Positions 26,422 to 36,173 of a stretch of 64,000 nt of DNA are shown in pieces. The notes under the pieces are model-generated. The model was given only the letters and a program-made list of their open reading frames with translations. It had not been told where the DNA came from and did not search any database. Where the stretch lies: assembly GCA_963752565.1 (NCBI GenBank), contig CAVVZC010000024.1, positions 1 to 64,000 of the forward strand, written 5' to 3'. The DNA is from UBA11574 sp963752565. Its GTDB lineage: Bacteria; Desulfobacterota; Desulfobacteria; Desulfobacterales; UBA11574. Position 1 is the first letter of the stretch. Each line of letters starts with the position of its first letter. The position numbers and the translations under genes were made by a program.

Positions 26422-27492
26422 TCAGGGCAGAGGCTCATCTGTGTATGCAACGTTAGCTTCCTCTGATTTATAAAGAGGTAACTGCTTTTTTGATCGAACA
26501 TCTTCCACCCAGTCGGGATTCAATAAAAGGGATTTCGCGCTTAATACGATATCAGCATTCTTCAATGCATCTTCCGCACTATCCCTGTCATATATCTGCC
26601 CGCAAATCATTAATGGTAACTCAGTGACTTCCCGAGTAATTTCAGCCATATTCTGATCAGTGCCAAAAGCGTTATCCTTGTAACCATAAGTTGAAACAGA
26701 CATGACATCGATAGGCTCCTTTGACAACATTTTGATAATCTCTTGATATTCATCCTTGCTGTTAAATAGGGATACGTCCATGTCTGCAACACCCCAATTG
26801 GAAATTCTGAAGGTCAGCAGACGATCATCAGGAATCACTTTTTTTACTGCCCGAATCACTTCATGGGCAAAACGGAAACGATTTTCCACGGACCCTCCGT
26901 AAGGGTCTGTACGTTCATTAGAGTATGAAGATAAAAAATTATTGATGAGATAACCATGCGCTCCGTGAATTTCTATCCCATCGAAACCAGCTTCAATGGC
27001 GCCCTTGGCTGTTTCCACAAAGCCAACAATCACATGATCTATGTCAAACTGAGTCATGATGTCAGGCACCGGATAAGGTTCTCCGGTCATAGGATTGATT
27101 TGTTTTGGAGTAATGGCGCTTGGGGCTATGACCCGATTTGCCGGATTTATATCTGGCCATGCCATACGTCCACAATGAAACATTTGCATAATAGCGATAG
27201 ATCCCTCCTTTTGGATGGCACGCACCACGGGTCTCCATGCTTCAATCTGTCGCTGCGTTACCAGGCGGGCCTGTCCCGGGTAGCCTTGAGCACTTTCATA
27301 ATCTGTAACAATCGCTTCGGTATAAACGATAGCGGCTTCATTTTGGGCCCGCCGAATTAAAAAATTAAAAACATCCTGTCGAGGGATACTGTCCCCGGAG
27401 GAGGACATGCGTGTCATCGGCGCAACACCGATTCGGTTTTTAAGTGTAAAACCCTTTAATTGGAAAGGTGAAAAAATAATACTGTCACTCAT
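26422..27492 (-). CDS. NADH:flavin oxidoreductase (Old Yellow Enzyme family)
   Basis: 356 residues forming one TIM barrel: FMN-binding start LKNRIGVAPMTRMSS, substrate-site HGAHGYLINNFLSSYSNERTD, and phosphate-binding MICGQIYDRDSAEDAL. It has no C-terminal Fe-S/FAD extension, so it is the short OYE form. It reduces activated C=C bonds using NAD(P)H in the cytoplasm. A strong AAGGAGG precedes the ATG. It is monocistronic. Confidence 0.88.
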   Translation of the reverse strand: MSDSIIFSPFQLKGFTLKNRIGVAPMTRMSSSGDSIPRQDVFNFLIRRAQNEAAIVYTEAIVTDYESAQGYPGQARLVTQRQIEAWRPVVRAIQKEGSIAIMQMFHCGRMAWPDINPANRVIAPSAITPKQINPMTGEPYPVPDIMTQFDIDHVIVGFVETAKGAIEAGFDGIEIHGAHGYLINNFLSSYSNERTDPYGGSVENRFRFAHEVIRAVKKVIPDDRLLTFRISNWGVADMDVSLFNSKDEYQEIIKMLSKEPIDVMSVSTYGYKDNAFGTDQNMAEITREVTELPLMICGQIYDRDSAEDALKNADIVLSAKSLLLNPDWVEDVRSKKQLPLYKSEEANVAYTDEPLP

Positions 27493-27549
27493 GATAGACC
27501 TCCTTTACTATTTCAAGTTTCAATCGTAAACTTAGTAGGACAATTTGGA

Positions 27550-28044
27550 TTAATTCCGGGGCTCGCCAAGGCCCTCTTCACGAGGATCCTCCAGACTAAA
27601 TACATACATCGTTTTATCACCAACCATTTTAAGGGTTACAAATCCATATGAGTAATAAAGATATCCATAAACCCGGCCATCCGGCCCTAAAATCTCGTTA
27701 AGCCAGGGCTCATAGTGAGTGGTCGGAGAAATCCATTTAGTCAACTCTATCAAAGCGTTTTGATCCCTGACCTTATACCACCGATCACCTACCAGCGTTG
27801 TATCATTATTTTTTGGATCGAACATGATCCCCAAAGGTGTTCGAACGGTGGATTCCTCATAATGGTCGGAATAATAAATGTTATAATCATCCCATTTGTC
27901 TGTTAAATCTTGAATGGTCACTTCATTCTGATTTTCAGGTAAAATTCTGAGCTTTCCATAGTTCTTTTGCCATGAAGCACAACTGAAGATGACCAAGCCA
28001 ACTAAAAAAACACTTAAGAATCTATATTTTTTAATTATTTCCAT
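27550..28044 (-). CDS. Hypothetical lipoprotein
   Basis: 164 residues from ATG 28044, chosen because AGGGGAC lies just upstream and the signal peptide then begins normally (MEIIKKYRFLSVFLVGLVIFSC). The lipobox Cys is at about residue 22. The mature part is Trp/Tyr-rich (WDDYNIYYSDHYE, YGYLYYSYGFVTLKMV) and has no family I recognise. The frame is open upstream to 28158, but that extension is unlikely to be translated. Confidence 0.65.
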   Translation of the reverse strand: MEIIKKYRFLSVFLVGLVIFSCASWQKNYGKLRILPENQNEVTIQDLTDKWDDYNIYYSDHYEESTVRTPLGIMFDPKNNDTTLVGDRWYKVRDQNALIELTKWISPTTHYEPWLNEILGPDGRVYGYLYYSYGFVTLKMVGDKTMYVFSLEDPREEGLGEPRN

Positions 28045-28158
28045 CTTTTTGTCCCCTAAGAAATTGTCTTTGTTTGATTTATCTGTAAAGAATTCAGACT
28101 TAAAATCCCAGCAGATATTAAACAGGTCAAATGTTACGTCCCCCAAAAAGTCATTCAT

Positions 28159-28604
28159 TCAACGTTACGAATACCGAAAAGGATTTATTTTGCACCAAAC
28201 ACACGCTTTAGCAAATCCGTAACAATATAAGAGCGAAAGAAATTAAAATCAAGATGAGACACAGAATAATCCAGGTTGTCATGATGTAAATCTCTGATAT
28301 AAATTTCAACGTTCCGAGGGATTCCAGTTCCTCAGACCGATAAATAGCAAAGTATAATTTCATGTACTTCCCTGAAGTCCCTTCATGGATTCCCCATTGC
28401 AACGATTATATCGAACTCTTTGGCGGTCAAGGAAGGATGTCCCTATCTTTAGGGGTGATGTGACCTTTTGTGCAGCCCGAGCAAGGTTTTTATAACGTTC
28501 CTTGTGCATGACTTCTGGTAAATTCAAGTTGAGCTTAGCGAAATCCTGTCATCGGGGGCATTAAGGGTAAAGCTGTGGTGAACTATTGAGATCTCTTAAT
28601 TTAG
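28159..28604. other. Intergenic stretch with a possible tiny membrane ORF
   Basis: No established gene. On the minus strand a 24-codon frame (ATG 28282, MTTWIILCLILILISFALIL) encodes one hydrophobic helix, but it has only a weak ribosome site. The segment CCCTGAAGTCC at about 28372 is part of a dispersed short motif. Confidence 0.35.
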
Positions 28605-29105
28605 TTAAGACAATGCTGCCAGTGCAGCCTCGTAATTCGGCTCCTGGACAATTTCCGGGACCTGTTCCGTGTAAATGACCTTTCCGGATTCGTCAATAAT
28701 AACAATGGCTCTGGACAACAAACCGGTCAGGGGCCCGCTCGTTATTTTCACCCCATAATCCTTTCCAAAAGCTTCAAAACGAAAACTCGACAAGGACAGC
28801 ACATCATCAATACCTTCGGCCCCGCAAAACCTTTCGTGGGCAAACGGAAGATCCGCGGAAACGCAAAGAACAACGCTGTTTTCAAGCTTGCTGGCTTCTA
28901 CGTTAAATCTGCGAACCGAAGTTGCGCATACCTCGGTGTCAATACTCGGGAAAATATTTAAAACGATGCGTTTTCCCGGAAAATCATCGAGGTTTGTCTC
29001 GGAAAGGTCCCTTTTGGTTAGCGTAAAAGCAGGGGCCTTTTCACCAACTTTTGGTAAATCGCCAATGGTTTCAATAGGTGTGCCTTTTAATGTAATTGTT
29101 GCCAT
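28605..29105 (-). CDS. tpx: Thiol peroxidase
   Basis: 166 residues. Peroxidatic Cys60 lies in DTEVCATSVRRFN and resolving Cys94 in HERFCGAEGI, matching Cys61 and Cys95 of E. coli Tpx. The fold is peroxiredoxin (APAFTL, VLNIFPSID). It reduces lipid and hydrogen peroxides using thioredoxin. AAAAGGAGC precedes the ATG. It is monocistronic. Confidence 0.95.
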   Translation of the reverse strand: MATITLKGTPIETIGDLPKVGEKAPAFTLTKRDLSETNLDDFPGKRIVLNIFPSIDTEVCATSVRRFNVEASKLENSVVLCVSADLPFAHERFCGAEGIDDVLSLSSFRFEAFGKDYGVKITSGPLTGLLSRAIVIIDESGKVIYTEQVPEIVQEPNYEAALAALS

Positions 29106-29274
29106 AATCTTGCTCCTTTTTTTAATTATCTTAGGGATCGGGAAGTTTATATTGCAATACCTGATCTATTGGCAAAATGGATAATCATATTATAGTAAAG
29201 GGCTTCATTCTTTGTTCTAATTCTTCCATGTTGGCCAGTGTAAAAAACTCCAAACATCAGTGAACCTGTTATCA

Positions 29275-30129
29275 TCATAAACTTCTCAGAAACTTTTCTG
29301 CTTCTGATTCTAAATCATAAACATTGGCCATGATTGAAATAAAATTGTCTGGAGACAGTTCAAGGATATTCTCAGCGACATCTTTTATCCTGTTTTTACA
29401 GGATTCGTTTAATCCACCTGCGGACAACGTTGCAAGGAGATTTCCCAAGGCGATTACGGTCTGAAAATCTGATCCTTGCTTAGATATATGGGATAGATTA
29501 TGATATCCACATGCATCCTCGACTTCGACAGGCAATCTCCAATGATGACTTAGCAGAGAACCCAAGTAGGAGCTGGTCGGTAGTTTATAATGTTCTTCTG
29601 CTTCTGAGAATAAACAACCATTTTGTTCACAATACCGTTTGAGCTCCTTGTAATGCTCAGGGAAGAATTTAATATATATCAACTTACCAATATCATGGAG
29701 TATGGATGCTGTCCATAGCGTTTCAGGATCTAAGTAACTCCAAAATTTCTTAGCCAAATACTTCGTGGTTAGCGCTGTAAAGAAAGAGTGGTACCAATAG
29801 TTATTAAGCGCTTTCTTTTCTTTGATTCCCATTGCATTAACAACACCGACAGAAATCACAATCCGTTGTATTACACTAAATCCCAAGTACGCAACAGCAT
29901 ACTTCACGTTTGACGTCGTCTTTGGAAGTGAGTAATATGCGCTGTTAACAACCGATAATACTTGGGTAACTAGCGCCGGATCTCCGGATATGATCTGTGC
30001 GACCATTGCGCTGTCTGTAGCGTCGTCTTGCATCATTCCCTGAATACGTATCACTGCTTCAGGCAGTGCCGGTAGGCTGCAATGCTCGCGAAGAAATGTT
30101 TTTGGGTCGATCTCTATTGGTTTTAGCAT
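29275..30129 (-). CDS. HDOD domain signalling protein
   Basis: 284 residues covering one HDOD domain (about 15-215): LPALPEAVIRIQGMMQDD, ISGDPALVTQVLSVVNSAYY, WTASILHDIGKLIYIKFFPE. It belongs to the HD superfamily, but the HD pair is only partly kept, as usual for HDOD proteins, which act in signalling rather than catalysis. The C-terminus is a short helical tail. AAGGAGG precedes the start. No partner kinase is adjacent. Confidence 0.85.
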   Translation of the reverse strand: MLKPIEIDPKTFLREHCSLPALPEAVIRIQGMMQDDATDSAMVAQIISGDPALVTQVLSVVNSAYYSLPKTTSNVKYAVAYLGFSVIQRIVISVGVVNAMGIKEKKALNNYWYHSFFTALTTKYLAKKFWSYLDPETLWTASILHDIGKLIYIKFFPEHYKELKRYCEQNGCLFSEAEEHYKLPTSSYLGSLLSHHWRLPVEVEDACGYHNLSHISKQGSDFQTVIALGNLLATLSAGGLNESCKNRIKDVAENILELSPDNFISIMANVYDLESEAEKFLRSL

Positions 30130-30298
30130 GCATCCTCCTTTTCAATGCCTTGCATGTCTAATTTCCTTGGGCTTTATGCCTAATTGAAAGCAAGATGCCA
30201 TTTATAATTTATTGTTCCTGCTGCCCGCAGGGTTGTTATCCCATTAAAGACCGGCGGGATTGTCTCGAAAACGTTCCAAGATGAGAGCAGGTTGCTTA

Positions 30299-30388
30299 TT
30301 TGGGCTACAAACAATTTAGCAGGCATTGTGATATCTGTAAAGATTTTAAGTTTGAAATATCTGCCACATATAGCAAGTAACATTACAT
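30299..30388. repeat. Dispersed repeat family B, copy 1
   Basis: The sequence GGGCTACAAACAATTTAGCAG ... GATATCTGTAAAG ... TTTGAAATATCTGCCACATATA ... AAGTAACATTACATT recurs at 30637-30722 inside repeat A and, more diverged, at 58542-58605. It is non-coding. Confidence 0.75.
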
Positions 30389-30447
30389 TCTAATTTTACA
30401 ATAGCACCATTAAAAAGTTAGCAGGATACTTGCCAAACGCCGTATGG

Positions 30448-30884
30448 AGTAAAGAATCCCCCGCAACGCGGGACAGGCTATGGCCCATCGAAGATCCCGC
30501 ATCGCGGGGGAGGACCAGGCTTTGGTTATCCCCAGAGGGGATTTGCTTTGTTGGAAGTTGCTCATTTGAATCATTTAGAAACTACATATCCTTTGACAAT
30601 CACAAATTTCAAACAAATTCCAATGAACCAAAATTTGGGCTACGAACAATTTAGCAGACATTGTGATTCTGAAAGATTTTAGTTTGAAATATCTGCCACA
30701 TATAGAAAGTAACATTACATTGGAATTTGAGATTTATTTGTAATTTGGTTCTTGGAATTTGTGATTTTAGACACAAAACTCCACGGCAGAGCCATCTATC
30801 TCTGACTCCCGCAATGCGGGACAGGCAAGGCCCATCGAAGATCCCGCATTGCGGGGGAGGACCAGGTTTTTCAGGACCAAATAA
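30448..30884. repeat. Foldback repeat family A, copy 4, with family B insert
   Basis: It starts and ends like the other A copies. The middle (about 30637-30722), where other copies have the right half of the central hairpin loop, is replaced by a copy of repeat B that also lies just upstream at 30299. The central hairpin is therefore broken. Confidence 0.8.
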
Positions 30885-30947
30885 AATTAGGGCTCTAATG
30901 AGGCCATGGACTTATATTTCTGCAAAACATCCGATCTAAATCACCGC

Positions 30948-31748
30948 TTAAGGTAATTCATCAATCCAAGAACCGACGTTAAGCCACTTCTCACCCATTT
31001 CTTTTAATTTACCACTACCTTGAAGATTGTTCATAAAATTCTGTACCCAGTTGATCAGCAACGTATCTTCGGTCATGGCGATGCCCAGTGGTTCGAAGGT
31101 GAGAGGCGACTTCCCTGCTATCAGCCCCTTATCTTTGTAGCGGTAAGCCGTCAGTGCACAAAAATAAAAATCAGCAACAATGACATCGATCTTACCCTTG
31201 AAAAGAAGATCAATTGCCTCTTCGTAGGAATTGGTAAGGATCAATTTTGCCTTGGATATTGAGGTCTCGGCAAATTTCTGACTGGTTGAATTCTTCAGCG
31301 CGGCAACAGTAACCTCCGGTGTATCTAATCCCTTTGCCTCTTGCAAAGCCGCATACTTCTCGAATACGGCCAGGATTCCTTTTCCGGAAACATAATACGG
31401 ACCCACAAACGCCACCTTTTGATTGCGCTTCGGGGTGATGGTCATACCCGACAGGATCATGTCTACCTGGCCTGCTTGGAGGGCCGGAAGAAGCTTGGCA
31501 AACGGCATTGACATAAATTTTACTTTAACACCCAGTGCTTCGGCCATTGCCCTCGAAATGTCAACATCCAGTCCGATGATTTCTCCTTTTTTGGTGGTGG
31601 CTGTCATCGGCGGCTGTGCGCCGCTTGTGCCAACCACCAACTCCCCTTTCTTCATGATACGATCCATGGCAGGACCCGCCGAGGCAGCCACGGCAAACAT
31701 CAGAGACAATGCAGACAATAAAGCAATTAAAACAAATGTTTTTTTCAT
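30948..31748 (-). CDS. Amino-acid-type ABC transporter substrate-binding protein
   Basis: 266 residues. The signal peptide (about 1-24, ending ASAGPA) is followed by a type II periplasmic binding fold (SBP_bac_3): KKGELVVGTSGAQPPMT, GLDVDISRAMAEALGVKVKF, DMILSGMTITPKRNQKVAFVGPY. It should bind an amino acid or similar small solute in the periplasm. No permease or ATPase gene is adjacent, so its transporter is elsewhere or it acts as a sensor. CAGGAGAAATTCG precedes the ATG. Confidence 0.88.
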   Translation of the reverse strand: MKKTFVLIALLSALSLMFAVAASAGPAMDRIMKKGELVVGTSGAQPPMTATTKKGEIIGLDVDISRAMAEALGVKVKFMSMPFAKLLPALQAGQVDMILSGMTITPKRNQKVAFVGPYYVSGKGILAVFEKYAALQEAKGLDTPEVTVAALKNSTSQKFAETSISKAKLILTNSYEEAIDLLFKGKIDVIVADFYFCALTAYRYKDKGLIAGKSPLTFEPLGIAMTEDTLLINWVQNFMNNLQGSGKLKEMGEKWLNVGSWIDELP

Positions 31749-31772
31749 CGAATTTCTCCTGTTTTGATTCTT

Positions 31773-32036
31773 CTAAAGGTTAATGCCATAAATGGGCCTC
31801 GTCTGTGTGTTAAAAAACACATAACATGGTGATTGCGTGATATTCAAACCATATTCCTCACGTGAAAAATAAAAAAGAACCTCGTATAGGGCATTTTTGA
31901 TAAACACTCGTATGCCTTTTGCTATCAAGTCGTTTTTGAGGCGGTCAGCAGTGATCTTGACATCATGAGAACTTTTCATGCTGATAATGCCGCTGTCAGC
32001 ACAAGCCGGTGATGCGAAGAGAGATAGTTTTTCCAT
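31773..32036 (-). pseudogene. DUF302-like remnant
   Basis: The frame reads like a signal-peptide end followed by the first part of a DUF302 domain (SPACADSGIISMKSSHDVKITADRLKNDLIAKGIRVF). It then loses similarity after about 45 residues. The N-terminus of the signal peptide and the rest of the domain are missing. It overlaps the end of the next upstream frame. Confidence 0.45.
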
Positions 32037-32352
32037 CGTCCCACGGCCACCAGGCACCACAAACAAAATCATCTTGGCTCGAATCTGTGCTAAAAAGCAG
32101 CTGGCCTGACCGAAGGCCACCAAAATTATTGTTGCACATCTGTACAATATCAGGGCCTTCACGGATGTTTGAACTGTCCCATACATTACTGAAATCGCGT
32201 TCCAATATCGCGCGAAATTCGTCTCCATTATCTGTAGAAAATTCGGCCAAAAAAGCTTCAAAGCGGTGGTCCCACTTCCACGAAAAAGCTCCCCAGGAAG
32301 CGCTTAACAATTCTCTGGAGACCTTCTCAAGGTGTGACTTTTTAAGATGCAT
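31996..32352 (-). CDS. Hypothetical protein, possibly truncated at the C-terminus
   Basis: 118 residues from ATG 32352, which has AAAGGAAAACG upstream. The sequence is Trp-rich (SASWGAFSWKWDHRFEAFLAEF, VCGAWWPWDDGKTI) and has no family I recognise. Its 3' end overlaps the DUF302 remnant in another frame, so the last residues may not be original. Confidence 0.5.
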   Translation of the reverse strand: MHLKKSHLEKVSRELLSASWGAFSWKWDHRFEAFLAEFSTDNGDEFRAILERDFSNVWDSSNIREGPDIVQMCNNNFGGLRSGQLLFSTDSSQDDFVCGAWWPWDDGKTISLRITGLC

Positions 32353-32429
32353 AACCGTTTTCCTTTTCAAAAAGTATCTTTTTTCAAATTACGCCTTTTT
32401 AATGAAAAGCTCATTCATCATTGACTTGT

Positions 32430-33254
32430 TTATGGACGTTCTGAAGATCCCGTGAAGTTTTTCATAACCTCCGACAAGATGTCTATGTATTCCTCTTTCA
32501 CCTCTTTTTTCCCATACTTTCTTTCCAAGCGTCGAACAATAAAATGCCCTCGTGCGACTTCTTGGAAATGGTCAACAAACAAGAGATTGATCGTCGCACC
32601 TCCAAGTGCTCCAATAACCGGTACTCCTTGGACAAATACCTTTTCAGAAACGACGGTCCCAAAGCGAGATGAAAGTTGGGTGATTAACCTTACAATAGGC
32701 GGAGCTCCTTTCTCTGTGAGACCTTTTGCGGCAATATGTTTTGCGGCATCGCTTACGGCCTTTGCCAGGACAGCGCGCACTGCGAAATACCCCGTTTCAG
32801 CCCCGTCGTCAGTATCAGATTTGCCGCCAAGAGCAAAAACTTCGAGGCAGGCCAATCTTGCTTGAAGTGTTGTAATATCTTCCCCTTCGCTCCTGGCAAT
32901 ATCGGCAATCGAACGTAAAATTATCGATGTCGATATCGGAAGTTCTACCGCGAGGGCAGGCAATCCAAAGGCTCCACCTAAAGCACCACTTATACCGCTT
33001 GCAATTTTATGTGTCGTTGTTGATGCCTCGCGTTTGAACTCTTTGCCCATTGTTTTTACGGTGAGGGTCAGCAGATTCTTTAGGGTAACCCTTACCGCAT
33101 CTTGTATGTTTTGAGATGCTTGAACAGGTAAGCTATCGATAATTTTTCCGACAGGTTTTTCTAGAAAGCTGGTAATTTTAGAAATGAAACTAGGAAATTC
33201 GAGACGAACTACTGCTTGTTTAAGGTCTTCGTAATCTTTTCCTTCAATGGCCAT
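32430..33254 (-). CDS. EcsC family protein
   Basis: 274 residues from ATG 33254, chosen for GGGAGAACTTTC upstream; the frame opens at 33275. The EcsC region is recognisable by ASGISGALGGAFGLPALAVELPISTSIILRSIADIARSEGED, ACLEVFALGG, and PVIGALGGATINLLFVDHFQ near the end. Glycine-rich hydrophobic stretches suggest membrane association. The molecular role of the family is unknown; it is named after a gene beside a Bacillus ABC transporter. Confidence 0.82.
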   Translation of the reverse strand: MAIEGKDYEDLKQAVVRLEFPSFISKITSFLEKPVGKIIDSLPVQASQNIQDAVRVTLKNLLTLTVKTMGKEFKREASTTTHKIASGISGALGGAFGLPALAVELPISTSIILRSIADIARSEGEDITTLQARLACLEVFALGGKSDTDDGAETGYFAVRAVLAKAVSDAAKHIAAKGLTEKGAPPIVRLITQLSSRFGTVVSEKVFVQGVPVIGALGGATINLLFVDHFQEVARGHFIVRRLERKYGKKEVKEEYIDILSEVMKNFTGSSERP

Positions 33255-33473
33255 GAAAGTTCTCCCGGGTTTCAACTTTTAAACAAAATCTCCAAGTTTC
33301 AGACAGAAAGTTATTTACTTATTTGTGGACTTACCAGAAGTCCACCGTGTTAACCCGGCACCCCTCGAAATCGGTTCACCCCCGTTCGCTCCCTGTTCTT
33401 TTATATCCTTAAATCCTGGACCCTTGCCTGTTGCAGCGAAAATGCGGCCTTTTCTTGGGCAGCCGTTAGGCAT

Positions 33474-35159
33474 TCAGCCGATTTCCTTTTTCTTTGCGCC
33501 TTTGGCCTCCTCAATTTCTTTCAGCTTGCGCCGCAACACCTTCCCGACGGCGCTCTTGGGAAGCTCGTCGATAAACGCTATAATCTTGGGGATCTTGTAA
33601 GGCGCGAGGTTCTCCCTGCAGTAGGTGATGACGTCTTCCTCGGTAAGGGTTTCCCCTTTTTTGACAACCACAAAAGCCTTGACCGTCTCACCCCGGTAGT
33701 CGTCATGGACACCGATGGTGCAAGCTTCCAGTATTTTCGGGTGATCGAAGAGAACACCGTCCAGCTCGACCGGATAAATATTATAGCCCCCTGCAATGAT
33801 CATGTCTTTCTTGCGATCGACAATCTTTAGATAACCGTCTTCATCAAGGCAACCCATATCACCGGAATAAAACCATCCATCCTTGAGAACTTTCGCAGTT
33901 TCCTCAGGATTCTTGTAATAACCCGTCATGATTTGTGGCCCCTTGATGACGATCTCACCGACTTCGCCGAGCGGGAGTTCTTTCTCCATGTCATTGACGT
34001 CTACAATCCTGATATCTGTATCTGGTATGGGAAGGCCGACGGTTCCCGGTTTGATAGTTCCGCCCCAAGGATTAACAGTGACAAAGGGTGCGGTTTCGGT
34101 TAATCCATAGGCTTCGCACATCATCGCACCGGTACAATCCTTCAAATCCCTGATCGTGTCTGCCGCCAGCGGTGCCGCCCCTGAAAAAAAACCTTTTATA
34201 AACGAAAGGTCTAACTTGCGAAAATCCGGATCAGCCAGCAAGCCGATATAAATTGTGGGAACGCCGGGCAGGATGGTAGGCCTGTACTTTTTGAGGATTT
34301 CAATATTAATTTTCGGTTCCGGCCGGGGGACAAGAATATCCTCCCAGGCCTGCCAGATGGGAACATTCTGGGTGACCGTAAAACCGGCGATGTGAAATAC
34401 AGGGAAATTGCCAACGGTTTTTTCTTCTCCGGGCTTTAGATCAGAGAACCAGGCAACAGTCTGCTGAACGTTGCAGCTCAGATTGGCATGACTTAGCATT
34501 ACCCCCTTGCTGAAACCTGTAGTGCCGCCAGTGTACAGAAGCGCCCCCGGTTCATCCCATTTGCTGCAGTCTTTCACCGGCGCCGAAGAATACTGACCGA
34601 TGAGATCTGTAAAGACCTTTATGTCTTTAGTCGGAACGACCTTGCGATACATATCCTTTTTGATAAAAGGGAAAAGCTGTTTTTTAGGAAACGGGAGATA
34701 TGTGTTGACGTGGCATCCTATAATCTTTTCTATCTTGGTTTCGGGTTTTATCTTTTCCATCCGGGGAATCATCAGTGCCAGGGTGATGACTATCCTGGCA
34801 TCCGAGTCATTCAACTGGTAGGCCAATTCACGTTCCGTATAAAGTGGGTTGTTTTGTACAGTTACGGCACCGATGCGAAAGATGGCCAGGTTGGCAATAA
34901 TCACCTGAGGGATATTGGGAAGACAGACCCCTATCTTGTCCCCCTCCTGAACACCCAGATCCTGAAGCGCTCTGACAAAAGAATTGACGAGTCGGTCAAG
35001 CTCCGCATAAGTTATTTTCTTCCCCATGTAGTTCAGGGCGGTATGATTCGGAAACTTTTTAGCGGAACGTGTAAGGGCCTCGGATATGGTCGTTTTCTCA
35101 TAGTCCAGAGATTTCGGAACACCCGGGGCATAAGACTTGTGCCAAAGCTTATCTTCCAT
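33474..35159 (-). CDS. Long-chain fatty acid-CoA ligase (AMP-forming)
   Basis: 561 residues from ATG 35159, selected because AAAGGAGGGATCAAA precedes it; the frame opens at 35192. The adenylate-forming signatures are YTGGTTGFSKGVMLSH (P-loop), YGLTETAPFVTVNP, GWFYSGDMG and the hinge DRKKDMIIAGGYNIYPVE, with the catalytic Lys in SAVGKVLRRKL near the end. It activates a fatty acid with ATP and CoA in the cytoplasm or at the membrane. A FadD-like role is likely, but chain length is unknown. Confidence 0.9.
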   Translation of the reverse strand: MEDKLWHKSYAPGVPKSLDYEKTTISEALTRSAKKFPNHTALNYMGKKITYAELDRLVNSFVRALQDLGVQEGDKIGVCLPNIPQVIIANLAIFRIGAVTVQNNPLYTERELAYQLNDSDARIVITLALMIPRMEKIKPETKIEKIIGCHVNTYLPFPKKQLFPFIKKDMYRKVVPTKDIKVFTDLIGQYSSAPVKDCSKWDEPGALLYTGGTTGFSKGVMLSHANLSCNVQQTVAWFSDLKPGEEKTVGNFPVFHIAGFTVTQNVPIWQAWEDILVPRPEPKINIEILKKYRPTILPGVPTIYIGLLADPDFRKLDLSFIKGFFSGAAPLAADTIRDLKDCTGAMMCEAYGLTETAPFVTVNPWGGTIKPGTVGLPIPDTDIRIVDVNDMEKELPLGEVGEIVIKGPQIMTGYYKNPEETAKVLKDGWFYSGDMGCLDEDGYLKIVDRKKDMIIAGGYNIYPVELDGVLFDHPKILEACTIGVHDDYRGETVKAFVVVKKGETLTEEDVITYCRENLAPYKIPKIIAFIDELPKSAVGKVLRRKLKEIEEAKGAKKKEIG

Positions 35160-35352
35160 TTTGATCCCTCCTTTTGAAAGGTAATCCAACATGCTTAACC
35201 AAAATCAATAAAAATACAGATTTCTTACCACAATCTCAAGGAAACATCAATTTACATCAATTACATATATCTAAAGATCCATAATAAAATCTGTTAGATA
35301 TTAAAATTTTTGGAATCGTGACTTCTTTGGTAAACCTCGCAAATTTTTAATT

Positions 35353-36123
35353 TCAATTTTTCAATTTATCCGAAAGGAATTCCTGAAAACGCTTCCAGGA
35401 TTTTTTGTCCGCATTTTTTTGATAGCGGTTTCCACCAAAAACGGTAAACGCATGTTTTGCACCACCGTAGGTTATCATTTCGTGTGAAATTTTATCCGAT
35501 TCCAGTTCTTTAGCCAAACCAGCGAACTGGTCCATGGTAATGTTCGAATCCGCTGAACCATGCATAATCAAAATTTCCCCCCGAGTCTTGGCATAATTTT
35601 GTCCTTCTGGTGTCTTTAGCCCACCATGAAACGTCGCAAAACCTTTAAGATCTGCCCCTGACCGTGCCAATTCAAGCACTGCCGCGCCACCGAAACAATA
35701 GCCTACAGCGACAGCATTTTCGATCTTGGCGCCTCTTTCTTTCGCCGTATCCAAGGCCCCTTTCATCAATGCCCGCATTTTCTCTCTGTTTTTATAGAGT
35801 TCTCCAGTATGCTGGCGTTTGTCTGTCAACTCAGTTGGCCGCACTCCAGCACCAAATAGATCCGCAGCAAAAACAGCGTAGCCCAATTCAGCGAGCATAT
35901 TGGCCCGCTTGATCTCATAATCTGTTAGTCCATCCCAATCATGAATCATTAACACTAAAGGCGCTTGGTTAGAAGGAGCAATGTAATATCCCTCATAAGA
36001 TTTACCATTAACGTGATAAGTAACCAAAGAGCCTGTAGCGCCAAATGCAACAGCCGGCACTACCATAAACGCAACCAATGTGAATGTGACATATAATTTA
36101 GAAATAAATTTCAGTGCTTTCAT
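35353..36123 (-). CDS. Dienelactone hydrolase family protein, secreted
   Basis: 256 residues. The signal peptide (about 1-29, ending AVAFG) is followed by an alpha/beta hydrolase with the DLH nucleophile motif GYCFGG (Cys in the nucleophile place), Asp in HGSADSNI and His in GGAKHAF. The substrate is not predictable. AAGGAGGAACATAA precedes the ATG. The protein should act in the periplasm. Confidence 0.87.
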   Translation of the reverse strand: MKALKFISKLYVTFTLVAFMVVPAVAFGATGSLVTYHVNGKSYEGYYIAPSNQAPLVLMIHDWDGLTDYEIKRANMLAELGYAVFAADLFGAGVRPTELTDKRQHTGELYKNREKMRALMKGALDTAKERGAKIENAVAVGYCFGGAAVLELARSGADLKGFATFHGGLKTPEGQNYAKTRGEILIMHGSADSNITMDQFAGLAKELESDKISHEMITYGGAKHAFTVFGGNRYQKNADKKSWKRFQEFLSDKLKN

Positions 36124-36173
36124 TTATGTTCCTCCTTTTGTCATCAATCTAAAAAGAAATTAAACTTAAAATG

